A stretch of DNA of 64,000 nucleotides. It comes from Roseiconus lacunae (GTDB lineage Bacteria; Planctomycetota; Planctomycetia; Pirellulales; Pirellulaceae). The stretch's first letter is position 1. Every line of letters begins with the position of its first letter. Under the pieces are notes generated by a model that was not told where the DNA came from, ran no database searches, and was given only the letters and a program-made list of their open reading frames with translations. Shown one piece after another: positions 25,737-35,661 of the stretch. Both the position numbers and the translations under genes were made by a program. Where the stretch lies: the NCBI RefSeq assembly GCF_008312935.1, contig NZ_VSZO01000008.1, forward strand, positions 248,001 through 312,000, given 5' to 3'.

Positions 25737-27032
25737 TTACTGTTTGGCGATGCAGTACAAGTAGGATTCTGATCGGACAAACAGCTCTCCGTCGCTGGCG
25801 GCAGGCGTGCTACTGAAGGCACTTGAGTCGCCCTCGAACGGTGGATTATGCGAGACCAACGTCAACTCCTCGCCGGGTTCAACCACATAGCTTTCGCCAT
25901 TACGGGTGAACTGAATGATTTTTCCGGCGACGGCAATCGGTGATGAATAGTCGGCGTTGGGGAATCCACCAGTCGCACCTTTCATCCGAGGCAAGCGTTC
26001 TTTATAGACATACTCGCCGGTGTCGACATCGGCGGAATAAAAGATACCGCCGGTACACCAATACAACTGCTCGTTGACGGCGAGTGGAGAACAAATTCCT
26101 GAACGCAAGTTGGTTTGCCAGAGAACGCTCCCGCTCGGCTTTCCATCGGACGGGGCCAATCGGACGCCGACACCACGGCCGGCACGACTCCCCATCCAAA
26201 ACGCTCGATCGCCACTGACCGCGATGCAGCCGCAGGCAGCGTCATCGAGTGGCGAGTCAACTCGCCACCGCTCTTGTCCGGTCGCCGGATCGACTGCGAT
26301 CACCGTATTCGGCAAATTGAACAGTACCGTTTGCTGTCCATCGATCGTGACGGGCGTCGGCGTTGACCAGCCGTTGGTGAATTTTGGGTCGCTGATGGCC
26401 CAACGTTGATTGCCGGTTCGCTTGTCGATCCCCAGCAGTTGATTCCCCATCACGTTGGCGTCAACGACCAGTACATCACCGACCAAAATCGGACTCGCCC
26501 CGTCACCCCATTTCGCGGGATCGGACTTCTGACCGAGATCAATGTTCCAGGCCAGCTCTCCGTCGACGGTGTAGGCATACAAGCCAGCCTTTCCGTGAAC
26601 GACGTAGACCATTTGCCCATCGCTGACCGGCGTGCTGCTGGCGTAGCCGTGCTGGGTGATGAAGCCTTGATAGGCATCCTCATTGTCTGCCGCGCCGACC
26701 GATTGTCGCCAAAGTTCTGTCCCCGTGGTTCGATCGAAAGCTAACAAATGCCGCTGTAAGTCCTTCGGGTCTCCGGGATTTTCACGGTCGATGCCGTAGC
26801 CGGTGTAAGCGGTCAGAAAGACCCGGTTACCGACGATGATTGGGGATGACGTACCTTTGCCAGGAAGTTCGGTCTTCCAACGCAGATTCTTTTCACTGGA
26901 CCACTCCGTCGGTACGGCGGGGCCTTCGATTTTGCCGGACGTCGCTGGCCCACGAAACTGCGACCAATCGGCGGCCGGGGCAATCGAGCAGGTCAGCACG
27001 GCACACACGGCGAAACAGAGTTGGCGAAACAT
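25737..27032 (-). CDS. Secreted PQQ-like beta-propeller protein (BamB-type fold)
   Basis: A 431-aa protein with a signal peptide (ends SIAPAA) and an opening DWSQFRGPATSG, typical of planctomycete outer-surface PQQ-repeat proteins. Repeated blades contain TGxxxWR-type motifs (RTTGTELWRQS, KRTGNQRWAIS, ATGQERWRVD). There are no clear PQQ-dehydrogenase catalytic residues, so it is probably a structural or binding propeller. The gene lies divergent from the PVC cytochrome with a 381-bp gap. Confidence 0.85.
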   Translation of the reverse strand: MFRQLCFAVCAVLTCSIAPAADWSQFRGPATSGKIEGPAVPTEWSSEKNLRWKTELPGKGTSSPIIVGNRVFLTAYTGYGIDRENPGDPKDLQRHLLAFDRTTGTELWRQSVGAADNEDAYQGFITQHGYASSTPVSDGQMVYVVHGKAGLYAYTVDGELAWNIDLGQKSDPAKWGDGASPILVGDVLVVDANVMGNQLLGIDKRTGNQRWAISDPKFTNGWSTPTPVTIDGQQTVLFNLPNTVIAVDPATGQERWRVDSPLDDAACGCIAVSGDRAFWMGSRAGRGVGVRLAPSDGKPSGSVLWQTNLRSGICSPLAVNEQLYWCTGGIFYSADVDTGEYVYKERLPRMKGATGGFPNADYSSPIAVAGKIIQFTRNGESYVVEPGEELTLVSHNPPFEGDSSAFSSTPAASDGELFVRSESYLYCIAKQ

Positions 27033-27413
27033 GCGATCGAACCTATTAACTGAACTCGTTAGCTGAATTTATTGACACGGAATGACCGTCGAAAAGTATT
27101 CGTTGAACGTTAGACCGTTGGCAAGTGAATCGCGTCAAAACAGTTGCGTCAAAAGCCATCCAAAACTCACGCCCTAAATTCAGCTTTGTACAATTGGACC
27201 ATGAGCTTGGCGAAAACTTAAATTTCCATCCAACCCTATCCGGCACCTCGCGTGAATGCGCTATGACCATGGCGAACGCTATCCGGACAATAATCCCCCT
27301 CGACTTTTATAGAAACGAAGCACTGATTCAACGAAGCTTACGCCGTCCTTGCCGGTCCACCACTAAGCTGCACGTCTTGTTCGCACGTTTTGTTCCCTAC
27401 GAAGTGAACGCAA
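27033..27413. other. Divergent promoter region
   Basis: 381 bp between the PQQ propeller (minus) and the PVC cytochrome (plus). A TTGACA occurs at 27071-27076 but the spacing to a TATA-like box is poor. No gene seen. Confidence 0.35.
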
Positions 27414-30053
27414 ATGATTCGATTCTCTCTCACTGGTCTCGCAATCGCTTTCCTCCTTGGGAGTGCCACGTTTAGCTGGGCTCAGTTGCCGAAGCTTGCC
27501 GACGACCGACTTCAATTGACGCTCTATGCCGATAGCTCCGAAATCGTCACTCCGATCGGAATGGTGATCGATCAACGTGATCGGATGTTTGTCATCGAAT
27601 CCCATACCCATCATCCCCCCTCGGATTACGCAGGTCCGAAGAGTGATCGGATCAAGATCTTTGTTGACGAGGACAACAACGGAAAGCCTGATTCGATTTC
27701 CATTTTTGCCGACGGCATTCATCAAGCGATGAACCTGGCAATTTCCCCCGACGGTGATCTTTTTGTTGTTTGTGCTCGGGAAGTGCTACGACTGGTCGAC
27801 GACGACAACGACGGCAAATGCGAACGCAAGGAACAGGTGCTTCGGCTTGTCACCGAAGAACGTTACGCCCACAACTGTTTGCTGGGAATCACCTTCGATC
27901 GTGAAGGTTGGATGTATGTCGCGAGAGGCAACACCGGCAGTCGTCACTATCGATTCGAAGGATCGGACACGTCAATGATCGAGGGATACGGTGATGGGGG
28001 AAGCGTGGTTCGTTGCCGTGACGACGGCAGCGAACTTGAAGAATTTGCAACCGGCTTTTGGAATCCGTTTGACTTAAAATTTGACGGCAGCGGTCGGTTA
28101 TTATTGGTTGACAATGATCCTGATGCCCGCGGACCTAATCGCCTCGTACATGTCGTCCGCGGTGGGGACTATGGCTATAAATCGCTTTATGGCGGCGGTG
28201 GAAATCATCCATTCCAAGGTTGGGACGGATCACTTGCTGGGACATTACCCTTTATCGCCGGAACGGGCGAAGCCCCATGTGGACTAATCGATTGCAAGCG
28301 TGCGTCGCTACCAAGCGATTACCAAGAAAGTCTTTTGGTCACCATATGGAACGAGAACTCGATCGAACGATTCGATGTTCAGTCGAACAATGGAACAATT
28401 ACAGCAACCGGGCGGCGACCATTCCTTACCGGAGCAAAAGACTTTCGGCCTGTCGCAATCGACAGCGATACTCGCGGCAATCTATTCGTCACCGATTGGA
28501 TGCTCGTCGACTACCCGAACCATGGTCACGGACGCATCTGGCGAATTACTTGCAAGCCCGAGGTCACTCCATTTAGGCCTCGCGCAAATTTTTCAGATGC
28601 AATCGCTAGCGATGAAGTCGTACGACAAACTTCCTTCTCTGCTTCTGATACCGAAAACATTGCAGCCTCGTTAGAAAGCGGTCACCCGTTCGTCTCACAC
28701 GCGGTGCAAATGAGACTCGCCGATGAATCGCTTCGGGAACTACGAGATAAACTCGCAAATCATCGATCACAGAACGTTCGTCTCGGCGCTCTGTTATCCG
28801 CAAAGCGGGCCAACATTGATGAGATCGATTACATTCGCAGATTTTTAAAAGACGAAAGTATCGATGTACGCCGAGCGGCACTAATGTGGGCGGGCGAATC
28901 GATGAGGGAGGACTTGCGTTCGGACTTGGAGATTGCGATTCATGTCGGTGCCGTCGATGCCAATCTTTTTGAAACGTACCTCGCGGCTGTCGAAAACCTG
29001 AGCGGTAGTTTTGCAGACGGCTACCGTCGTCGGTCTGAAAGTCGTGCAAAAGAACTTAGACGGGAACTCCCAAATGGTCTGCTAGGCTCGATCGCACGCG
29101 ATCCTGAATTTCCGGACTCGGTTCGCGCACACGCGGTCAGTCGGCTTACAGACGCACAGGTCGAAGAAAGTCTCGCGTGGTTGATTCCGTTGGTCACTCA
29201 GTCAAAGCAGCCGTTTTCAGTCGCTATTATTCGACGACTCAGCAGTGTGTCTGCTGCGCGTTCTCGTGAAGTGTGCCGCCTATTGACCCAGCTTGCGATC
29301 GACGATTCGATGAGTGACCTGGTTCGCTGCGAAGCGTTGTTCACACTCAGTCACTTTCAACCGATCGAACCAAGTCTGTTCTTGCCTCTGCTGCATGCAT
29401 CGGAAGAGGACATCGCGATCGAAGCCGCGCGAACGTTTCGATCTTGGCTTGATGCAGGGCTTGCGCGAGACTGCCTTAAGAAGATCAAGGCGCTCGATCT
29501 TTCAGAAGACGTCCGGGAGCGTATTTCTCCCGCGCTCGGTCAAGAGCAAGTCACGGCAGCAGGGCATAGTTTGACTGCGGATGAATGGATACAACGTCTG
29601 ACAGGAAAGGCGGACGCTCTGCGAGGACGACGAGTCTTCCATACTCATCGCGTAGGATGTTCCGCGTGTCATTCGATCGGCAATCGAGGTGGGACGCTGG
29701 GACCGGATCTAGGCCGAGTTGCCGAATCAAAAAGTCGAAAACAAATTATCGATTCGATCTTGAACCCTTCCGCGGAGTTCGCGCCACAGTATCAAGCCTG
29801 GATGGTGGTGACGGTTGACGGTGAGATTCATCGTGGACTGCAACTGGACCACAAAGCCGGTGGGAAAATTAACCTAACGCTTGACGACGGGTCCACACGA
29901 ACTTACGCCGCTGATGAAATTGAGGACTACATTGCATCGCCGAACTCATTAATGCCAAGTGGGCTGGAAAAGACCATGACGATTGGCGAATTCCGGGATC
30001 TGGTCGAATACCTTATCCAAGAAAGCATCGACGAAAACGGGACTTCGCATTGA
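27414..30053 (+). CDS. PVC-type membrane-bound dehydrogenase / c-type cytochrome with propeller and HEAT-like repeats
   Basis: An 879-aa protein with a signal peptide (ends TFSWAQ). Residues about 40-390 form a glucose-dehydrogenase-like propeller (IGMVIDQRDRMFVIES, GDGGSVVRCRDDGSELEEFA, WNPFDLKFDGSGRLLLVDN). About 400-700 are HEAT-like helical repeats. The C-terminus is a heme domain with CSACH at 749-753. Proteins of this layout are common in planctomycetes and are thought to oxidise an external sugar or alcohol and pass electrons to cytochromes. The substrate is unknown. Confidence 0.93.
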   Translation: MIRFSLTGLAIAFLLGSATFSWAQLPKLADDRLQLTLYADSSEIVTPIGMVIDQRDRMFVIESHTHHPPSDYAGPKSDRIKIFVDEDNNGKPDSISIFADGIHQAMNLAISPDGDLFVVCAREVLRLVDDDNDGKCERKEQVLRLVTEERYAHNCLLGITFDREGWMYVARGNTGSRHYRFEGSDTSMIEGYGDGGSVVRCRDDGSELEEFATGFWNPFDLKFDGSGRLLLVDNDPDARGPNRLVHVVRGGDYGYKSLYGGGGNHPFQGWDGSLAGTLPFIAGTGEAPCGLIDCKRASLPSDYQESLLVTIWNENSIERFDVQSNNGTITATGRRPFLTGAKDFRPVAIDSDTRGNLFVTDWMLVDYPNHGHGRIWRITCKPEVTPFRPRANFSDAIASDEVVRQTSFSASDTENIAASLESGHPFVSHAVQMRLADESLRELRDKLANHRSQNVRLGALLSAKRANIDEIDYIRRFLKDESIDVRRAALMWAGESMREDLRSDLEIAIHVGAVDANLFETYLAAVENLSGSFADGYRRRSESRAKELRRELPNGLLGSIARDPEFPDSVRAHAVSRLTDAQVEESLAWLIPLVTQSKQPFSVAIIRRLSSVSAARSREVCRLLTQLAIDDSMSDLVRCEALFTLSHFQPIEPSLFLPLLHASEEDIAIEAARTFRSWLDAGLARDCLKKIKALDLSEDVRERISPALGQEQVTAAGHSLTADEWIQRLTGKADALRGRRVFHTHRVGCSACHSIGNRGGTLGPDLGRVAESKSRKQIIDSILNPSAEFAPQYQAWMVVTVDGEIHRGLQLDHKAGGKINLTLDDGSTRTYAADEIEDYIASPNSLMPSGLEKTMTIGEFRDLVEYLIQESIDENGTSH

Positions 30054-30408
30054 TTGGCCCCACCGCCGGAACCACATCCAAACTTACGTCGAGATTCCTG
30101 GGCCAAATTCCAATCGGATCCCTGCTAGCCGATCGCGATCACAAACACCGTCAGACTAGCGAATGCCACTAGTCGGCGATGGGCTACTCTTGTTTAGTTC
30201 CATTTGAAACAGGGGTTTGATTCATCAGTCGACGGGCATTAGCCCCGGTGATTGCACCGAAACCGTGGCTAACGCCATGCAGCTAATTCTATAATCGAGT
30301 TGGAACGAAGTAGTTTCCGGATGGAACATGAAACGCCCAATTTTTTTTCATCTTCTTCGCAGAATGCACGTCACAAATTTTGAGTTTGCACGAGGACGGT
30401 AGCAGCCA
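30054..30408. other. Intergenic region with REP-like element
   Basis: Holds the REP-like copy at 30232-30285. No gene or terminator otherwise. Confidence 0.45.
30232..30285. repeat. REP-like palindromic repeat, copy 1
   Basis: Core AACCGTGGCTAACGCCATGC at 30261-30280, preceded by a GACGGGCATTAGCCCCGG half. The two halves are an imperfect inverted pair of the type AGCCG-ATGGCGT...CCGG. Related copies are at 34041, 40171, 43017, 48717 and 62722. Confidence 0.6.
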
Positions 30409-31398
30409 ATGGAGTCATCGTGGCTTTTATTAAGACAACCGTGCGATGGCATGCCTCCATCTGACTCTTTTCCTCTCCTCTTACGCAAACGTCCGAGTGT
30501 GACCATGGGCATTCTTAAGTCGACCCCGACCGTTCTTGCCATTTTCCCGCCACCGGGTCACGTGGGCGCCTATACGGTCCAGGATGGTGACAATTGGTCC
30601 AGCGTTGCATCTCGCGAAGCCGGGCGGTCAGATCCTTGGGATTTGATCGAATTCAATTTCGCAACTCGCGACCCTCGTGAGGTTAACTGGTACTTAGAAA
30701 GCTACTTGAGCTGTACCGAATCAAGCGATGGGAAGAACTATCAATTCTCGACCGGTGCGGGCGACATCTATTTACCGCCGGCCGACTGGGATCCGTCGCT
30801 CGAAAGGGCACTACAACTAACAGTCTTGGGTGCGTTAACGAACTGGGCCACGAAAGCGATCAACTTTCAACGTCGCAGTCATCGCGTGACGGCAAGAGAG
30901 TTGATGGTGGTGGGCAACGCAATCATCGACGGCAAGATCCGCGTGCTCCAGTCGAGCGCAGTGCGTGGCGGACGTGCGGTCTATGATTCCGGACGAAACG
31001 TCATCGAACTCGGGCGTGGGGCGGGACGGACAATCACCAGCAAAGCATTGATCGTTCATGAGTGCGTGCACGCACTCTTTGACCTTCGTTGTGATTCAAT
31101 GACGGTTGGTGAGTCGGAGTCGATGGCCTATGTTGCTCAGTCAATCTTCATGGCTCAGCATACCGATAGCCCTGAAGAGCGATTGCACGTCGATATTCCT
31201 GACGACGGAACCCCGGAAGAGATTCGCGACGCAGCACGTCGCGATGCTGTTTTCCAACAAGCTTGGAAGATCGCGCTGCGTCTGCTGGATCACAAACCGG
31301 TGCCACAAAACGACTGGAATCTGCTCAGCACGGCAGTGAGTTTGCACCCAAGCTATAGCGGCAACTCGGGGCAGAATGCCATCTTTGATGGCGTTTAG
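30409..31398 (+). CDS. LysM-like protein with HExxH motif
   Basis: From the start at 30505 (alternatives 30409 and 30451) the protein opens with MGILKSTPTVLAIFPPPGHV, then YTVQDGDNWSSVASREAG, a LysM-like segment. About 150 residues later VHECVHALF (HECVH 217-221 counted from 30409) forms an HExxH zinc-protease-type motif, with a possible further ligand in VGESESMAYVA. It has no clear signal peptide. The pattern resembles peptidoglycan- or effector-type metallopeptidases, but the catalytic assignment is inference. Single gene, no obvious partner. Confidence 0.72.
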   Translation: MESSWLLLRQPCDGMPPSDSFPLLLRKRPSVTMGILKSTPTVLAIFPPPGHVGAYTVQDGDNWSSVASREAGRSDPWDLIEFNFATRDPREVNWYLESYLSCTESSDGKNYQFSTGAGDIYLPPADWDPSLERALQLTVLGALTNWATKAINFQRRSHRVTARELMVVGNAIIDGKIRVLQSSAVRGGRAVYDSGRNVIELGRGAGRTITSKALIVHECVHALFDLRCDSMTVGESESMAYVAQSIFMAQHTDSPEERLHVDIPDDGTPEEIRDAARRDAVFQQAWKIALRLLDHKPVPQNDWNLLSTAVSLHPSYSGNSGQNAIFDGV

Positions 31399-31430
31399 CG
31401 AGACACCATCGTTCGGGGCGGCGACGCCGT

Positions 31431-33047
31431 CTACTGGACGCGGAATGGACGTCGATCAGTGAACGTTTCACCGTACGCGTCTTCGGCTTGTACCTCCAAC
31501 AAGTGCGTCCCTTTTGGAAGCACATTCGGTAGATGGCCGACCCAAATGTGAGTGCTCTCCCGCGGTCGATTCATGCGTTTAGTGCCTTCCATCGGCGTCG
31601 ACTCGTCGATCGACTGTTGGCGAACATAGTGTGGGTCATTTCGATGTTCGTGTTTCATCGCGACCCATTCACTATGTCCGACAACACGCATTTTGACGTG
31701 AGAACTGTGCGAGCCATTGAAGACATTGACCAAAACCTCGCCTTTGTCGCTAGATAGCTGATCGGCGGCAATCGCGTCGGCGACAAAGAGATTCATTTGG
31801 TAATCTTCTTCGTGATTGGCGGCCTTCCATTTGACCGACATCTTCGGGCCATCAAAGGTGGCAATCGCATAGCCATTAGGCGTTCCATCACGCATTGTCG
31901 TCATGGGGATACCACGCGAGTCTAAGGGGCCTTTCCACCAAGTCCCGGAAGCGGTTCCAACATTGTGATGGATGTGCACTCCATGATCGTGTGAGTGATA
32001 GCCGAACTCCGAACCGAGGTGGTAGATCGCATTGAGGTGCGTGTGAGCGGAGAATGATGCGGTATGTGGAAAACGGGAGAGGAGTTCAAGGACACGCTTC
32101 AGCTCCGGCGTCGGTTGCTCTTCACCGGGTATTCCGTTGGTCAGCGGGATGTGCGTTCCGATCAAGATCCGATGGTTCTGGGGGACCGTATGGAGGTAAT
32201 TTTCCATGAACGCCAGTTGCCGTTTGCTTAACCCCGCGTGGTAACCCTTGCGCTCGAAGCCATGATAGACGATGTTATCCATCGCCAAGAAATGCACGTC
32301 CCCGTACTGAAACGCATAGTCGGACGGACCGAACGCTTTATGAAACGTTTCGTTGGCGTGTTCATCGTCGGGGGCACGAAAGTTGATATCGTGATTCCCG
32401 ATCACGTTATGCCATGGAATTCCCGCCAATCCTTGCATCTCGATCATCGGTTGAAATAGATCGAGCTGGTTGCCGACGATGTCACCTAAGGTCACGCCGA
32501 ATTCAGCATCCACATCGACCAATTCACTCATGATGTCACGGCCGAAGAACTGGACTTCTTCGATGCTTACCGGTTGCGGGTCACCGAGTAGGACTGCTCG
32601 GATCACATTGGGAGCTTGAAAGGGTCGCAAGGCAAAGTCAACGGACTCGGGCAACGGGCCGGTCGGCTCACTCCCCTTGAACCGAAAATCGTCATCGGGT
32701 GAACCGTTGGGTTTATGGATGTAAAAGAACTGTGGCAAGTTGTTTTCATCGACAGGATAGATCCACCCCTGCGGCTTGCACGCAAACAGAATTGTGTCGC
32801 CATCGACCGGAAGCGTGTACCGTCCGTCGGCGCCAGTCAGGACGACCGCTTCGCCGTTGGAAACTCGGACGCCTTCGACACCTGATTCGCCTTCATCGCG
32901 CGTGCCGTTTCCGTTTTGGTCATGAAAGACGACGCCCTTCGCAGTTTGCTTCGCAATGGGTTCGGCTGCCTTGAGCGACGATCCAAAGAGAGGTACTAAA
33001 CAGACAATGGCGGTGAGACAAAGTGGTCGGCAACGCAGTGACATCAT
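31431..33047 (-). CDS. Secreted calcineurin-like phosphoesterase with MetallophosN and MetallophosC domains
   Basis: From 33047 (AAGGA 5 nt upstream, an MM start) there is a signal peptide ending SLKAAEP. A beta-sandwich N-domain follows (GVVFHDQNGNGTRDEGESG, GVRVSNGEAVVLTGADGRYT), then the phosphoesterase core: LLGDPQP, TLGDIVGN, GNHDIN, GTHIPL and SAHTHLN. A C-terminal domain (GSHSSHVKMRVVGH) completes the three-part layout. It should hydrolyse phosphate esters outside the cytoplasm. It is one of three exported phosphate-ester hydrolases in the window. Confidence 0.9.
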   Translation of the reverse strand: MMSLRCRPLCLTAIVCLVPLFGSSLKAAEPIAKQTAKGVVFHDQNGNGTRDEGESGVEGVRVSNGEAVVLTGADGRYTLPVDGDTILFACKPQGWIYPVDENNLPQFFYIHKPNGSPDDDFRFKGSEPTGPLPESVDFALRPFQAPNVIRAVLLGDPQPVSIEEVQFFGRDIMSELVDVDAEFGVTLGDIVGNQLDLFQPMIEMQGLAGIPWHNVIGNHDINFRAPDDEHANETFHKAFGPSDYAFQYGDVHFLAMDNIVYHGFERKGYHAGLSKRQLAFMENYLHTVPQNHRILIGTHIPLTNGIPGEEQPTPELKRVLELLSRFPHTASFSAHTHLNAIYHLGSEFGYHSHDHGVHIHHNVGTASGTWWKGPLDSRGIPMTTMRDGTPNGYAIATFDGPKMSVKWKAANHEEDYQMNLFVADAIAADQLSSDKGEVLVNVFNGSHSSHVKMRVVGHSEWVAMKHEHRNDPHYVRQQSIDESTPMEGTKRMNRPRESTHIWVGHLPNVLPKGTHLLEVQAEDAYGETFTDRRPFRVQ

Positions 33048-33279
33048 GGTTTCCTTAAGGCGGGGAATTCGATCGAAGAAGCTACCAATCGTCGCTTCGA
33101 TCAACCAGCCTCAAAGTTCTCCGATAAGGCCGCACAAACGTCGATTGGCAGCCGGAGATGCCGTTTCAAACGGTGCTTGGCATGATCAGCGGGTGATGTG
33201 AAGTTTTGATAGTGTTTCGAAGAATGCGAGGGGATGGCAATCGCCAGCCACCATTGTGATTGGAGTAATCACCACCTGC

Positions 33280-33861
33280 TCACGGCGCCTCAAATTCGTC
33301 CCTAAAATCTCTGCGGGAAGCTCTGTTGCGAGAGAAGCCGATTAAATTCCCTCGCCGGTCGTGCTCAAAGCTGCAACAGTCGTAAAGCACTTCCTTCAGT
33401 TTCCTTCGCCCGCGCTGGATTCGCGATTTTGCCCCTGAGAGCGAAAGGTCAAGTCGATCCGCAATCTGCTGCTGAGAGAGTCCTTCAAGTTCGTAAAGTT
33501 TGAGCGCTACCCGGTACTTGTCAGGTACTTGATCCAGCATTTGGGGTAACCAGCCAATTACGGTGTCTTCGAGTCGTGGCTCGATTTCACAATCGCATTC
33601 GATCTCCTCGGCGAGTGGGGACGCTTCTCGCGACCTTGCCCGATAGTGGTCGGTCAGTAGATTGCGAGCGATTTGAAATATCCATGGGCGAATGCGCTGA
33701 TGATCCTCGACCGACTCAAGCCGCGAATGAATCCGCACAAACACTTCTTGCAATAGATCTTCGACAGTTTGATGGTCACGAATGCGAGCGGCAAAGAAGG
33801 ATCGAATCTGGTCGCCCAGTTGCCGCCAAATCTCCTCGGATGTCTTGCAATCGTCTTTCAT
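33280..33861 (-). CDS. sigZ: SigZ-type ECF sigma factor
   Basis: A sigma-70 family protein with region 2 (VEDLLQEVFVRIHSRL, RPWIFQIARNLLTDHYR) and region 4 (PDKYRVALKLYELEGL, LSLSGAKSRIQRGRRKLKE). The end, LYDCCSFEHDRRGNLIGF, is the CC-x-F-E-D/H-x-x-G tail typical of SigZ. A GTG at 33891 is an alternative start; neither start has a strong ribosome site. It lies next to the arsenic genes. The Cys pair could sense thiol-reactive agents, which would suit arsenite, but this is inference. Confidence 0.82.
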   Translation of the reverse strand: MKDDCKTSEEIWRQLGDQIRSFFAARIRDHQTVEDLLQEVFVRIHSRLESVEDHQRIRPWIFQIARNLLTDHYRARSREASPLAEEIECDCEIEPRLEDTVIGWLPQMLDQVPDKYRVALKLYELEGLSQQQIADRLDLSLSGAKSRIQRGRRKLKEVLYDCCSFEHDRRGNLIGFSRNRASRRDFRDEFEAP

Positions 33862-34040
33862 GACTATTCGATCGTCAGTTTTCTCTATCACCCGGCCGCG
33901 ATCACGGCGACATAATCATCGGTCATACGGGCAAAACTTCGCGGCGAAGGTGATCGTCCACCAATGCGATGCCACGTTGCATCGACACGTTTCCGTGTTT
34001 CGGCAAGTGCTCCGTATAGATTAAAGGTTTCAGCTCGGCT

Positions 34041-34096
34041 CGTCAGCCGACAAGCGTTGGTCCCGGCCACTACACGGTAACCGTGGCTAATGCGAT
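34041..34096. repeat. REP-like palindromic repeat, copy 2
   Basis: Contains GTCAGCCGACAAGCGTTGG, then CGGTAACCGTGGCTAATGCG. Same layout as the 30232 and 48717 copies. It lies between sigZ and the FAD oxidoreductase stop. Confidence 0.5.
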
Positions 34097-34131
34097 TCGT
34101 GATGAGCCTCATTTCGAGTGCTAACCCAACG

Positions 34132-35661
34132 CTAAGCCGGAGGTGAAGTATCTTCCGCAAACGCGAAATCAGTCGAGCAAACTCCGGTGGAAGGCAACTC
34201 AAGCTCAACCTTCCGAGCCGCTTGGTGGTCACCCGAGAGTGCGGCGACGATCGATCGAACCTGTTCGTATCCTGTCATCAACAAAAAGGTCGGTGCCCGC
34301 CCATAGCTCTTCATGCCGGCGAAGAAGAAATTCTGCTCGGGCTGACGCAGTTGTTCGGCCCCGTGTGGCGGCACGGACCCGCAACTGTGATGGTTCGGGT
34401 CAATGAGTGGTCCTAGGTTTTTGGCCGCCTCGGTCGCTGGATCAAACTCAAGTCGCAGTTCTCGATGCATCGTCAAGTCGGGGCGTGCACCGGAAGCGAC
34501 GATGATTTCATCAACAATCACACGAGTGTCGCCGGCGACGTCAATCACTTCCGTTCCCGCATCGGTTTCTCGCAGCGACGTCACCGAGAGGTCGGTGAGC
34601 AGCGTCACCTTTCCTTCCTCGACCGCATGTTTGGCGTTGTCCCCGAGTCGGCCTCGTTCGGCGATTTCGTCGGCATTGCCGCCTCCCCAAAGCTTAGTCG
34701 CATTCTTACGGCGAATGCCCCAACTGATCGATGTGCCAGGAAATGTTTTGGCGAGTTCAACAAGACTGAGAATATTACCGGTCGCGGAATGCCCCGATCC
34801 GACGACCAGGACTCGCTGATCGGCGTAGCGGTCACGGTCGCGATCAAGCACATCGGGCATCCCGTATTGAATCCGGTGCCGCAGTTGTTGCTCGCCATCG
34901 GCCGGGACCCCACCGGCACCCAACGGATTTGGTGTCGTCCATGTCCCCGACGCATCGATTACCGCGCGAGCCCGAATACGTTGCGGGCCGTCCGGTGTTT
35001 CGACGATTAAAAGGAACGGAGCTTGGTTGCGCATGCCATTCTTCATCCGGTCATGCCCTTCACGCGAAACCGAGATGACTTTGTGATCGAGCTTCAGGTG
35101 GGAAGCGATCGCGGGATGACTGGCTAGCGGATCGAGAAATCGTTCGATCAATTCACTCGCGTTCGGAACACGGTCTCCGCTAGGTGCTGACCAGCTGCCG
35201 CTTGCACTAAGCAGTCGTTTCCCCACCGGATCGAGAAGGAAAGACCAGGGCGTAAAGAGTCGTACGTGACGCCACTGCCACATACTTGCCGCGACCCGAT
35301 TTCCAGATTCAAGCACGAGGAAACATTGGCCGCGTTCGGCAAGGTTTGCCGCCGCAGCCAGTCCGACCGGACCAGCGCCAATCACGACAACGGGCAGATC
35401 ACGGTTGGGATCCTCCCAACCTACCGTCGACGAATTGAGTTCCACTGAACCGTCCACCAGAGTTGGCTCGCCCATCGTGTCGCAACAGGATGACGTCGGC
35501 AGCGAACTCGTTTCGGCGGCACACTCAACACCAGTAGATGTGTGGCAGCATCCCCGATCACCATCCGCTTGAACCGTTGAGATTTCGCTGGGGGACTCGC
35601 GGCCTTCGCGTCTGGCCTTGGGGGGATTGCAGTGATCGCGGGCATCATCGATTGGATTCAT
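34132..35661 (-). CDS. FAD/NAD(P)-binding oxidoreductase of the arsenic group, Cys-rich N-terminus
   Basis: A 509-aa flavoprotein. Two dinucleotide folds are visible: VVVIGAGPVGLAAAANLAERG (FAD, GAGPVG 95-100) and VLVVGSGHSATG (NADPH), with a later IIVASGARPD. This is the layout of the flavin monooxygenase-like proteins found beside arsenite pumps (ArsO). The first 90 residues are an unusual extension with CC pairs C38-C39 and C59-C60 plus C47. The gene is divergent from ACR3 across a 350-bp regulatory region. The reaction is not known; oxidation of arsenic compounds or of a thiol carrier is possible. Confidence 0.82.
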   Translation of the reverse strand: MNPIDDARDHCNPPKARREGRESPSEISTVQADGDRGCCHTSTGVECAAETSSLPTSSCCDTMGEPTLVDGSVELNSSTVGWEDPNRDLPVVVIGAGPVGLAAAANLAERGQCFLVLESGNRVAASMWQWRHVRLFTPWSFLLDPVGKRLLSASGSWSAPSGDRVPNASELIERFLDPLASHPAIASHLKLDHKVISVSREGHDRMKNGMRNQAPFLLIVETPDGPQRIRARAVIDASGTWTTPNPLGAGGVPADGEQQLRHRIQYGMPDVLDRDRDRYADQRVLVVGSGHSATGNILSLVELAKTFPGTSISWGIRRKNATKLWGGGNADEIAERGRLGDNAKHAVEEGKVTLLTDLSVTSLRETDAGTEVIDVAGDTRVIVDEIIVASGARPDLTMHRELRLEFDPATEAAKNLGPLIDPNHHSCGSVPPHGAEQLRQPEQNFFFAGMKSYGRAPTFLLMTGYEQVRSIVAALSGDHQAARKVELELPSTGVCSTDFAFAEDTSPPA

